Assembly: GCA_013416795.1 (NCBI GenBank)
Contig: RQSC01000028.1
Coordinates: 549,541 to 613,540 of the forward strand
DNA length: 64,000 bases
Origin: Prasinococcaceae sp. CCMP 1430
Taxonomy: Eukaryota; Prasinodermophyta; Palmophyllophyceae; Prasinococcales; Prasinococcaceae
Reading direction: 5' to 3'
Every line of letters begins with the position of its first letter. The first letter of the stretch is position 1. The notes below the pieces were generated by a model. The model was not told where the DNA came from and searched no databases. It saw nothing but the letters and a program-made list of their open reading frames with translations. A program made the translations under genes and the position numbers. Below, piece by piece: positions 38,752 through 48,689 of the stretch.

Positions 38752-40075
38752 CTTTCACTCATGCCAGTGGACGCGCCGCCAAAGTGGTCGCGCTCGCCAA
38801 TCAAGCCTTCCGTCGAAGAACTTCGGGCCTTCATCTCGCTTCGCGTCTGTCAACGGGGCGAGTGGACGCGCCGCCAAAGTGGTCGCGCTCGCCAAGTCCC
38901 AGCAACGCAAGCTGCGCATGCACGTCCACCCTGACAGGCTCACCGCTGCCCGCAAGGAGGCGCTTGGCAACGCCCTCCTCGACAAGATCGCCGACGTCAA
39001 CTGCGTCCTCGATGCGGCTCTGCTCACCGTGGGCGACGGCAAGGCGGTGGTCGCCTACCTCGACTCCCTTCCCCCCGACCCCCGCACCTCCACCGCCGGA
39101 TGCGCGCCAGGGGCGGTTCAAGGCGTTGTCGTCGTGGGCTTCCCGCTCGGCACCAAGGACTTCGTTGCAGGGGCTCTCGCGAAGAAGGACGCGGTGTACT
39201 ACCGCAAGCTCACCGCCTGCAACCAGTTCTCCGCGTGGGGACACAACAGCGCAGCGCTCTTGCTGCTCCGTATGTGCGTCCACCCCATCAGCGACTACCT
39301 CCTGCGCGGCCTCTTCCCGGGCGGCAAGGGCGAACAGGACAGGTACGCTGAGCCAACACACTTCCTCGTGAAGCGTCACCACGCCCTGCTTCAGGCCACA
39401 GTGGACTGCGCGCTCGGCCAGATCCCGCCAGACGACACTCCGACCCGCACCGAGTCGCTGGCGAAGATCTTCCCCAAGCACGTCGGGCTTCCGATCTCCC
39501 AGGGAGGATTCGGTATGCGCGCCCCTTCCACCGTTCGCCTGCCGGCGTGGGTTGGTGCGAGGACTTCAGTCCTTCACCTCGCCACACGCCACCCCCTCGC
39601 TTGGCAGTACTTCACCCGCCCCGACACAGCGGGCGCTGCCCTGTACGAGGCCCTGCAGACCATGCTCAACACCGACGACGAGCCCCTGGTTCCACCGTTT
39701 CCCGCGAATGCCGATCCGAGTCGGCCCAGTTTCCCCACTACTCCCCTTTACAACGCAGCTTACGCCGGCCACGATAAGTGCGTGCAGCTGCTGCTCGAGG
39801 CGGGCGCGGACACAAACACGGGCGATGTGAGATACGACATGACTCCTTTGAACGGTGCAACCGAGCTGGGTCACATTGAGTGCGTGCGACTGCTGCTGGA
39901 GGCGGGCGCCGACATGAACCAGCCAGACAAAGACAAGTTCACCCCAATTATTACTGCAGCCCGATGGAACCGCGCAGACTGCCTCGAGCTCCTGATCGAG
40001 GCAGGCGCCGAAATTGAGAAGCGGGACCTTGGCGCCGTCGCAGACCGTCTCGACGTCGTCGATGATGGCAGCTAA
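38669..40075 (+). pseudogene. RT C-terminal region fused to ankyrin repeats
   Basis: An open frame of 468 codons. The opening 70 codons include LRMHVHPDRLTAARKEAL, a J-domain-like HPD word. Residues about 140-300 match the post-palm region of LINE-like reverse transcriptases: VVGFPLGTKDFVAGAL, AALLLLRMCVHPISDYLLRG, then LPISQGGFGMRAPSTVRLPA (compare LPxxxGGLGLRS). From 39735 three ankyrin-like repeats follow (TPLYNAAYAGHDKCVQLLLE, TPLNGATELGHIECVRLLLE, TPIITAARWNRADCLELLIE). The last codons read an inverted RT snippet, so the 3' end is not native. Whether it is expressed is unknown; I treat it as a chimeric fragment. Confidence 0.6.
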
Positions 40076-40147
40076 GGGTGCGATTACAGTATGGAAAGAC
40101 GCAAGCGAGAGGTTGCGTAGCGCGCGTGTGTCTAAGATGATGATGAC
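40076..40147 (-). mobile_element. Short 5'-truncated retroelement copy with target duplication
   Basis: About 70 bases matching the extreme 3' end of the element, in the same orientation as the left arm. It interrupts an inverted RT snippet exactly between VLSI and IDDV on the minus strand. GATGATGG flanks it on both sides (40061-40068 and 40148-40155), as expected of a target-site duplication from target-primed insertion. Confidence 0.6.
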
Positions 40148-40202
40148 GATGATGGAGAGGACCATGGCGTCGGGGTCCAGCTTGCTGGCAGTAGGCACAC
40201 CT

Positions 40203-40412
40203 GCGGCTGCCTGACCGGCTCATCGAAGCCACCGTCAAGGACCGCTGCAAGCGCTTCCTCGACGACTCCGCCAACTGGGAACTGCTCCACAACGAAGCAC
40301 ACGTCGAGCTCGCCACCGCTGCGACAGAGGCGCAACAGTTCGTCGCTGGCAGCGACAGCAACGAACGGGTCATCTCGTCTCGCGGCGCCACCCAAGGATG
40401 CGCCTTCGGGTA
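40203..40412 (+). pseudogene. Reverse transcriptase fragment upstream of the palm
   Basis: A plus-strand open stretch reading RLIEATVKDRCKRFLDDSAN, later AATEAQQFVAGSDSNERVIS and then SRGATQGCAFG. The 38-base end repeats 38163-38200 directly. It stops at the palindrome GTAGCGCTAC (40411-40420), where the right 3'-end copy begins. Confidence 0.55.
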
Positions 40413-40414
40413 GC

Positions 40415-40777
40415 GCTACGCGAAAACTCTGTGAGCACCACCACATCCAGTTCCACACGCTGGCGTTCGACACCCTGGGCCGGGCGCACAGGTCCTCCAG
40501 AGGTGCCATCGAGCACCTCTTCACCAACAGGGTCACGGCGACGAACCCAAGCCGTTGGCCGACGGGCAAGGCTCTTCGGGTCCTTGCCGACGGCCTGCAC
40601 AATTCATCGTCTGCATGCGTGCTCCGCGCGTGCGGCGTGCACACACACGACCACCCAAGGCGCCGCTCTCGCAGCCGCGCTGCGGGTGGATAGCTCGCTC
40701 TCACACACGAACCTAGATCTTACACACGCGCGCTACGCAACCTTGCGCTTGCGTCTCCTCGTACTGTAATCGCACCC
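40415..40777 (+). repeat. Retroelement 3' end, right inverted copy
   Basis: Plus-strand copy of the element terminus: HIQFHTLAFDTLGRAHRSS, HLFTNRVTATNPSRWP, LRVLADGLHNSSSACVLR, stop TAG near 40692, then the 3' UTR to CTGTAATCGCACCC. It is inverted relative to 37711-38080. The two copies differ by scattered substitutions, so they are separate insertions or diverged duplicates. Confidence 0.85.
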
Positions 40778-41587
40778 TACACTACTATAACTTGCTTGAT
40801 AACTTCTTACACAGGAGCGCGGCAAACCTCAATGCTGCAGCTCGACACGGCACTCTCTCTCTCTCCGCAAATCGCCATTGTTTGTTATCACGTTCTCAGT
40901 CTCTCTCCCCTCCCTCTTTACGCTCTCTCCCCTCCCTCCCCCACCCACCCACCCACCCACCCACCCACCTGCTCCCCCGTCCGCATCCCCCCCTGCCTGC
41001 GAGCGGATAACGCTCGTGGCATTTTTTAGGGTTTACGCCGAAAATATCGCGATGCGCTCCAACCGCAACCCACAAACGCTGAAACCGCCATCAAATCACA
41101 CCGAAACGAACGCGAGCTGCAGATTTGAGGTTTCGAGGCGTTAATGCAATGCATGCTGACGTTGGATTCGGATCGATAGGGTCTGTGGGAAGAGGGTGCG
41201 CGGGGCGCCGGGCGTGGGGCGGCGCCGGCCAGCCGCGGGGTGGGTGGGTTGGTGGGGTGTGGAGCTGGGAGGAGAGCTGCGAGGACGCCGAAGAGTGGCT
41301 GAGGAGGGAGGCTGCGCCACTGCGCGCGCGCGCGCGCGCGCGCGCGCGCGCCTGGCGCCGCGGGGTCCCCTCCCTCCCCCACCCACCCACCCACCCACCC
41401 ACCCACCCCGAAACCCCTTCTCTCTCCCACTGGTGGCAGCACCCCGTGAAGGACTGCGTGTACCTCATGTCTGCCGCGCCAGGTAGACATCCCAAGGCGT
41501 CTCCCAAGTACAACAAGGTCTGCACGCTCTCCTTGCCGCGCGAGGCAGGTGGCGTCGTGTCCACACATGCATCAACGCGATGGCTCG
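40778..41587. other. Spacer with telobox, AT island and microsatellites
   Basis: Between the retroelement block and the polytopic membrane gene. It contains pyrimidine-rich CCCA/CCCT runs (40900-40990); TTAGGGTTT (inverted telobox) at 41026-41034 in an AT-richer island reaching 41150; CG alternation at 41325-41350; and a second CCCA run at 41375-41410. No gene recognised. Confidence 0.6.
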
Positions 41588-44500
41588 CTAGCAACCAGGC
41601 GGTAGTTGGACATCCGGAAGCGGACACGTCCTCGACGTGCCCAATGACGAGCCGCCATCGGACGCAAACCACACGCGATAGTTTATGTTGACCATGATCA
41701 AAGTATCGAACAGCAGCCAGGAGAAGACGAGCACGTAGAAGCCCATGCGCTCGCTGTGCGTGGCGAGGACTTCCTGAAGAGCCTTGGTGAACGGATAGAG
41801 CACAGGCCAATAGAACTTCGTCACCTTGATGTACACGTACAGGAGCACGATCGCCGACACAAGCGCGACACCTGAGAAGCCAAAGCTCGCCCAGTACTGA
41901 GAGTCGGAGAACGTTCGCACGGTGAACACCTGCTGTGGCAGGCAGGGGTCTGCGTCCGAGATGCGTTGGTCGCGCGAGTGCGCATGCGGGAGCAAACACG
42001 TGTCAGCGAGCACCGGCGGACGCAGCAATCTGCGCGCACGCATTCGCTGCGGGAAGCCTTTTCTAACTTATGTGGCACCATACCCTGCCAGAAGTTGGCG
42101 GCGCGCGTGCAGATAAGAGAGCCAGCAAGCACATGTGGTGCGGCCAGCGTGCTTGTGGATCTGTGCAGACGGCAGCTATGTGGGTGTCGCGAGTGTCGCG
42201 CGTCACGTACCCCGCTCGCTGTAGGGATAGTAGTCGCTGTTGGGCCCCCACCGCAGAATTGGGGATATCACGAGGTACGTCGCATAGCTCGCCCCCACAC
42301 CGATGAACTTGGCAATGGCGAAACGCTGCTTCGCCCGAAGGTAATCCGGGTGAGCGTTCGATGTTCCGCGGCCGTCGATGTCGCATTCATAGTCGAGCGG
42401 GAGCGCCAGGCTGTCGATGTTGTCTCCTCGAGGGTTGCAGCGGCGGCCCTTGAAGATGTTGATGCCCCATGTCTTGATCCAGCAGCGGAAGCGAAACCAC
42501 ATGCTCGTGAGATGAATGGGGCTGATGAGAAGGGGCGCCACTGTGGAGAAGAAGAGGCCGACATACACCCCCATGAGGTCACCAACGCTGTCCTTGCCCT
42601 CGCTCTCGTTCGAGCTATTGAAGGCCGCGTACAAAGCAAGCGCGGTGTAGACGAAGAATCCGGAGAGGATGAACGTCATGTCTGAGTGGAAGATCGCCTG
42701 GGTGGGCTTTGAAGTGATGTGCTGCACCACCTTACGGTAAATGGTCTCAGGGATGAACAGGATGAATGAGAGCGCCGTACGGACGCCGTCTGACACCTGC
42801 GTGAACCCGTAACTGTACGCGTAGAGGAAGATGATGAAGAGGTGCATGATGAAGAGGATGAGGAAGTACAGCTGCGACCACGCAGATGCCAGCCCAGCGG
42901 GGCGCGCAGTCGCCGACATCCACGAGCGGAGCGCCGAGAGAGACAGACATTCATCATCAGTGACGAACACACGCATGATCACAAGTGCAGGCGACCTCGC
43001 GACAACGATGGAGCCCCACATCACACCAAGAGCGCAAACACCAGCCGCGAACGCTTGCATTGGTGCAGCACCCTTCCCATCCGCGCACACACCTTCATGC
43101 GCTCCCACTTGCTTTCGGTCGTGTTGAACTTCCCTCGAAATTGCGTCTTCTGCCTCTTGAACTCTGGAGCACGCAAGGCGGTGCGTCCGCGACGGTAAGC
43201 CTTGTCGCCGCCGTCCGTCGCTTCGAGCGCTTCCTGCGCATCCGCGACTATGTTGGCAGGTGTGGTTGCTGCCTCGGGCGCTTCAGGGGCGCTTGGCACC
43301 CAGCCCGTGTGCGGCTTGGGGCCCTTCGAGCGATGGCCACGCGAGCCCGCCCCGAGCCCGTCCGAAGAAGCGGCACTGTGCGCGTCGATGAGGCCACTCT
43401 CGTCGTCGTCGTCGTCGTCGGTGTCTTCCTCCAGCATCGCAAGCAGGTCTTCATGATTGCCCATGCCGGCCCTTTCTGCCCAGCTCATGAGCTTGTCGGC
43501 GTTCGCTCCAGCTGCGTCAACGGTCAGGTCGCTCGTAGGATTCTCCTCCTCTGCGGCGGCAGCGGCGTCTCGCAGGTCGGACACGTTGAGTGCCGGCCTC
43601 GGGAATGTGTCGTCGCTGACGCTGCTCCCCCCGGACGTACTGGACAAGCCAGACTTCTTTGAGTCTGCAGCCGTGAGTTCGTCAGCGAGCGCCTGGTCGG
43701 CCTCGTCCCACTCGCCTGCGGCTTTTGCCTTCTTGTCTCGCTTAGCCTTCCACTTGCGCAGTCGCTGGCGCAGCCCCTTCGTGTCGCTGGCGCCGTGGCG
43801 GCCGCGGCGCCTCCTGTGTGCGAAGGCCGCCGCGTAGAGCGCCTTCACGTCCATCACGCTCGTGTCGGCGTCGGTGTTGTAGTTGAGGATCCAGCTGCGA
43901 GAGAGTGTCAGGCCGATGACGACGGTCAGGAACGTGAGCAGGTTGACCACGATGCCGAGCATCGAAAACGAGCCAGTGGTGGCAAAAATAGGGGCACACA
44001 GGGCAACCTGTAGCCCGTAGGTCGCCAGCAAGATCAGGGCATAGTGGTGAAAGGGGCGCCAGGGCATGGATGGGTCCACCGACGCGAAACACAGATGGCA
44101 CATCACAAACGCCTTGGCGACCTGCACGATCGGATTCTGCCAGAGCACGAAGACGAGCTGCTGGCTGAACGAGCAGGGGTCGTTCGCGCTGCCGAGGGGA
44201 ATGGCGCCTACCATCCACGTGGCCTGCGTAGTGTGCACGCCACGCGCGCGGCGTTTCCCAGCGGCGGCGCGACGCGTGGAGTCCGCGGTGCCGTGCGCTT
44301 TCGCCGGTCAGTCATAGGCGAAGGCACGTGCGCACTCTGCGGTGTGAGAGGGCGTCAAAGGAGTGCGCGCGCGCGCAAGGGGCCGCCGCCGATGGCGCAC
44401 GCACCATGGCGGTCGGAATGATGAAGACCACCGCGGTGACCAGAAACCAAAAAAAGAACTGCGACTTGTGCCTAGTCCACTGGAGAAGCGCGGTGATGCC

Positions 44501-45223
44501 CAAGAGCTTGAAGAGCGTCTGCAGGTTGAAGCGTTGTAAGGTCCACGTCTTCCCCGCGCTGGTCTTGATCTCCAGCTTCTTGACGATGCTCTGCTGTGCC
44601 AGGTAGTGCTCAGTGGCGAGCGCGAAGGAGAGCTCCGAGGGGTACGGCACGCGGGGCCAAGAGAACTTGTTGCGTAGGTAGTCGTAGTGCTCGGGGTGCG
44701 GGACGAAGTGCTCGGGGTCCCCTCCCCAGATCACCCAGTACGGGAACCACCACGTGAGGGTTGGCTGCAGGAAGGGATCCACAGGCTCCGGGTCGTCTGC
44801 CTTGACCTTCTGGTGGCGCCTTGGGTATGGCCACCACCAGCACTGCCACGCGCCGCGCCCCTGCGCCCCGAGCGTGTCATCGTCCGCGGCGTTGACCGCC
44901 GCGAACGTCTTACGCCTGCCGAAGCCGCTCTTCTTGCCGCCCGCGTCCGCCGTCGCCGACTCGGAGGCGTCCTGGAAGAGGTCATCTTCGTGCCTCGGCT
45001 GGGCCTCGTCGTCGGCCTCCTCCGCAGCACGGTCCATCGTCGCATGCTGGACGGGCGCATCGTTTCGCTCAGTGCCTCCTCCGGACGACGACTGCTCGCG
45101 CCGCGCCTGCTGAGACGGAGCGCCGACAGCCTCCGCGTCGAATCCGAGCGAGACTGGCCGCGCCGCGCGCGGCTTGAACTCCCCATCCGCGCCCCCGCTG
45201 GGCGACGACGGCTCTTCGCTCAT
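41588..45223 (-). CDS. Polytopic membrane protein, about 990 residues, family unknown
   Basis: Four exons on the minus strand, 45223-44405, 44223-43093, 42871-42211 and 41949-41588, join in frame (phases 0, 0, 1) to 990 residues. The N-terminus (1-130) is acidic and disordered. A conserved-looking aromatic block follows (WWFPYWVIWGGDPEHFVPH). At least eight hydrophobic segments occur, for example FFFWFLVTAVVFIIPTAM, HHYALILLATYGLQVALCAP, LYFLILFIMHLFIIFLYAYS and WASFGFSGVALVSAIVLLYV. A cytoplasmic-looking charged loop of about 200 residues in exon 2 contains DTDDDDDDES. I do not recognise the family; the layout fits a channel, transporter or membrane scaffold. Intron 2 (43092-42872) was chosen over a 20-base alternative. 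The C-terminal 20 residues could be read-through. Confidence 0.7.
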
Positions 45224-45597
45224 GGTGCACGCGGCCTCGTCACTGTCGTGGCCCCGCCGCCCCGCCCCCCCCCCCCGCCGGGCNATGACCCTTTGCCTTC
45301 AATTTAAATAAAGACTCTCCTTCTTCCCCCCGTCCCCTCTTTTCGGCCCGCCAGCTCAGCGGCGGCGGCGCGTCGCCGGGCCATTTTTGCGCGCGCGCGA
45401 CGGAGGTGCGGCGGCCACAGGGCGCGCGCGGCACGTGGGGCGGCGCGAAGAAAGAGCAGGTGCGCGGGCACCGGCGGCCGGAGGAGAGGCGGGCCACCCG
45501 GGCTTAGCGCGCGACGCCGCGCGCGCACCCGCGCCGACCGTCGGCCGGGGACGGACCATACGCGTCCGCCAGTTGACCGGTAGGTTGGGCTCCTACA
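45224..45597. promoter_or_regulatory. Bidirectional spacer
   Basis: The 374 bases between divergent starts of the polytopic membrane protein (-) and the thioredoxin-like protein (+). It has a poly-C stretch with an N at 45284 and a small AT patch TTCAATTTAAATAAAGAC (45299-45316), the only TATA-like sequence. The rest is GC-rich. It probably holds both promoters. Confidence 0.5.
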
Positions 45598-47144
45598 ATG
45601 GCGCCAGTCTTAGTGGCAGCAGCGACCGCCTTGCCTGCCGCGCCCGGGCGTGCCGCGGCGCGCCGGCCGCGCGCTAGGGCGCCCGTCATGCGCTGCGGCA
45701 GGAGGAGGGCGGCGATCGCGATGGCGTCAGCGCCCGGCTATTTCGAGGACGCGAACGCGCGCCGCGCCTCGCAAAGCGCCGCCGTCGGCGATCGCGCGCG
45801 CCCGGTGTCGACGCATGCAGAGTTCGACGCCGCGCTCGCATTCGCCAACGACCGCGGGGCTCTCACGATCGTGGAGATCTTCAGCACCAGGGAGTGCGAG
45901 CTCGGCGAGGGCGCATACAACGCGCACGAGACGCCCGTCTTCGAAGACCGCCAGCGCGCGCACCTGGCCCTCATGGAACCCTGCCGCAAGCTGAGGTCGA
46001 CCATCACACGCGTAGCACGCGACGCGCCGGGCGTCGAGTTCGTGCTGATCGATGCCGACGAGTCCGCAGAGACGAGCCAGCTCGCTGCGTCTCTCGGTGC
46101 GACCATCTTCCCCACCGTCCAGTTCTGGAAGGGCAACGAGCTACTCTACCAGGTGAACGGCGCGTCAGGTGCCGAGCGAGCCGTCGCGGAGGGCTCGCTT
46201 TTCCTCGGAGACTCGATGGCCGGAGGACGTGACGTCACCGAACTCGTTGAGACGGTCGCCTCCAGAGCGGACCTGGATGACCTCTTGGCGAGGTGCTCGA
46301 TGCCAGGACAGGGGCCGCGCGGCGTGCCCATTGATGTTCCTTGCGAGAAGCAGCTCTGCGTCCTCGACGTATCTTTGGCGAAGAATCATCCCGAGTGCAT
46401 GCACATCTTCCCCGCGGTGGTTGCCCTCGCCAAGAACACGCAAGGGGCTGTGCGCTGGGGGCGCCTGCTCGGTGACATGGGAACAGACGCGACGGCGCTC
46501 ATCACAGCTTTGAAGGTAGATACAGTGCCAACATTCATCATCTTTCACGATGGCATCGAGGTCAGGTACGTCAGCAATGTTTCCGACTCGGCACTTTGCC
46601 TGTGCACACGCGCGAATAAGAGTGCGACTTTTCTAACCTGAGAAGTGCGTGTGCTCAAGCGCATACAACAACACATGAATGCCATCGAAATAGCGAGGCT
46701 GACACTGAGCCTGTCGACACGCGCGCGTGCTTGTGATACGGGCGCGGATGCCCTTATTGTTGGTGCCATGCAGCCGCTATTCCGGCTGCGATCGCGTGCA
46801 GCTGATGACGGCCGTCATGAGCGAGCTGCAAAAAAATGGCATCCGCATGCCAACGCCACCGCCGCGCAAGCATATGACCATAGAGGAAGCAGACAAGATC
46901 GCCAGGTACGCGTGATCATGCGCATGAGGAGTTGTGCAAGCACGCACTCTCACGCTGCGGGCACTCACGCAATGCGTGTGGACTGCCCAGTCATTGGCAG
47001 TCAATGCCGCTGCCCGCTCAGCTTGCAAGAGTGCACACTCACCCAGGCATGCGCGCTGCGAATTCGTCGTTCCTTCACACAATCACACGCAGGGCGAGGC
47101 GTGAACGCGCCCGCGATATGGGAGCGCGACCTCAGGGTTGGTGA
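45598..47144 (+). CDS. Thioredoxin-like protein with organelle presequence, two Trx folds
   Basis: Three exons, 45598-46565, 46774-46905 and 47093-47144 (donors GTACGT and GTACGC, both phase 2), about 383 residues. The first 45 residues are Ala/Arg-rich without acids, like a plastid or mitochondrial targeting sequence. One thioredoxin fold is visible at EPCRKLRSTITRVA...FVLIDADE...IFPTVQFWKGNELLYQVNGA; a single Cys (EPC) replaces CGPC. A second, more diverged one ends VDTVPTFIIFHDGIEV and continues in exon 2 with SRYSGCDRVQLMTAVMSEL. Neither has a CxxC pair, so a redox role by dithiol exchange is doubtful and a binding or scaffold role is more likely. The short last exon is the weakest part. 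Confidence 0.65.
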
Positions 47145-47737
47145 GCTATCATACAGTAGTACTACACCACCTCTGCCATACCCGTGCAGTGCACCCAGCG
47201 ACTTCATGAGGGTATTTTACCGGTAGCGTTTTCAGGCACGTGGTGGGAGCGACAGGTAAGCCCAAATGCCGCATCCCGTTGGGCCGACGCAACACGTGAG
47301 GCGTAAGAGAGTGATACGTTTTGCCATCGTGAGTGCACAACTTGAAGTCAGCAAGCGCGCCGTCGTGCCAGCACGTCTGCGTGCACGCCGCACAGATGCC
47401 GCTCGTGCTCATGGTGCGCAAGGAGCGCGATTCCTCTGTCCGGCGCCCCTCGCTCTCGATGTCCGCGGCTCACCCGCCGCGCAGCTGCCCCGGGGCCATC
47501 CATGCGAGAGTGACTGGCGATATTTCTACCCACGGGAGAGTTCTCATCAAAACGCATTTGCGGTCAGCGACAATATCAAACCGGCGCTGCACGCGCCCGT
47601 GCCTCGGCGGCGGTTCTGCTGCTGCTGCTGCTGCTGCTGCTGTCTGCTGCGCGCGCAGAGTCGGTTGCGGGCGCGGTGCCACAGGGCGAGCCGCCCGCAG
47701 GAGGGGCAGGGGGAAGGGGGGGGGGGGGTCAGGCGCG
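47145..47737. other. Spacer with CTG repeat
   Basis: No gene recognised. It contains AGTAGTACTAC near 47153, a (CTG)9 tract at 47616-47642 and a G run at 47718-47728 just before the next ATG. Confidence 0.6.
47616..47642. repeat. (CTG)9 trinucleotide repeat
   Basis: Nine uninterrupted CTG units about 100 bases upstream of the RHIP1-like ATG. Non-coding by my model. Confidence 0.95.
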
Positions 47738-48533
47738 ATGGCGGATGCGGTGGGCGCCCTAGTGGTGCGCGCGGCGGATGCGCTCGCCGACGGCACGAAG
47801 GCCTTCGCGGGGGTCGCCGCGTGGGGCGCAGGCGCCGCGGCGGGCGCCGCTTGAGGCGGCGACGGACGCGGCGCTCGCGGGGCCCGCGGCCGCGGCGCTC
47901 AAGGCGGCGCTTGCGACCAACCCGGACGCCCTCGCGTACGGCGGGGCCGCTGCGGCGCTCCTGCTCGTTCCCGCCGTGCGCAGCAGGCTGTGGCGGCAGG
48001 CGTGGCGCACGATGCGCACAGAGAGCAACGACCTCGAGGCAGCGCAGGCGCAGCTGGCGACGCTCGAGACGGGCGTCAAGGCCTTCCGCCCCGAGGCGGA
48101 CAAGCTCATGTCGCGCGTGACCAAGGCGTACGCCGACGCGGCAATGGCGCAGAGAAAGGCCGTCGATGCGAGCGCGGAGCTGCAGCGCTTGCACACGCGC
48201 ATAAGCGCGTCGGCTGCGGACCTTACCAAGCTCAAGAAGAGCATTCGGGGCATCTCGCTCTCGGACGCGGTGCGTGCGCCGCGCCGCGCCGCGGCGCTGG
48301 TGCGCGAGCGCCCACTCATTGCTGCACCCGCGTGCTGGTCTCGCGCAGGGCCACGCGCACGAGCCACTCGCTGACAGCGCGCCCGCTTTCACCACGCGCA
48401 TGCGCCGGCACACGCACATGTCCGCACACCCGCATTGCAGGTCCCCACGCGCTCGGCGGCCGCCGTGAGTGAGAAGAATGCGCTCAAGCTCAAAAGGGAG
48501 GTCGGAGGGCTGCTCGAGGCGGTGTCGCGCTAG
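47738..48533 (+). CDS. RHIP1-like coiled-coil membrane protein, apparent frameshift
   Basis: Resembles plant RGS1-HXK1-interacting protein 1: a hydrophobic segment (YGGAAAALLLVPAVRS) followed by a long coiled coil (WRTMRTESNDLEAAQAQLAT, LQRLHTRISASAADLTKLKK). An intron (48270-48440, donor GTGCGT, phase 0) leads to a short last exon ending LKREVGGLLEAVSR. The ATG at 47738 opens MADAVGALVVRAADALADGT, but that frame ends at TGA at about 47852 while the coding frame continues as LEAATDAALAG one base over. A single-base error in the GC-rich stretch explains this best; a 19-base intron there would also restore the frame but seems too short. About 200 residues in total. Confidence 0.6.
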
Positions 48534-48689
48534 GCGCCACGCAGCGAGGTGTCGCGGCAAGCGGCACGGGCCGTCTCGTGGCCATGCGGTGACGAGCACT
48601 TAATATGAGGTTTGCACAGGTGTGGGCGCCAGAGAGGTAGCGCGCCGTCCTCAGTTCTCGCTCATCGCCGCACGCCGCAGCGTGCGGCC

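Larger units (their letters stand above)
37711..40777. mobile_element. Nest of non-LTR (LINE-like) retrotransposon fragments
   Basis: A 3-kb block built from rearranged pieces of one retroelement family. In order: the element 3' end on the minus strand (37711-38080); RT palm fragments on plus with an internal 55-base duplication (38160-38751); an RT thumb/C-terminal frame joined to ankyrin repeats (38669-40075); an inverted RT snippet interrupted by a short 3'-end copy (about 40020-40200); an upstream RT fragment (40203-40412); and a second 3' end on plus (40415-40777). No full-length open element is present. The mix of direct and inverted copies points to repeated nested insertion and rearrangement. 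Confidence 0.8.

Noticed and set aside
37711-40777. DNA transposon with terminal inverted repeats
   Set aside because: The arms encode a retroelement C-terminus followed by a stop and 3' UTR, and the inside holds RT pieces, not a transposase. Inverted LINE 3' ends fit better.
43073-43092. 20-base intron in the polytopic membrane gene
   Set aside because: It would keep phase, but a 221-base intron ending at the CAG before codon 42871 also does, gives a normal length and joins directly to a membrane helix.
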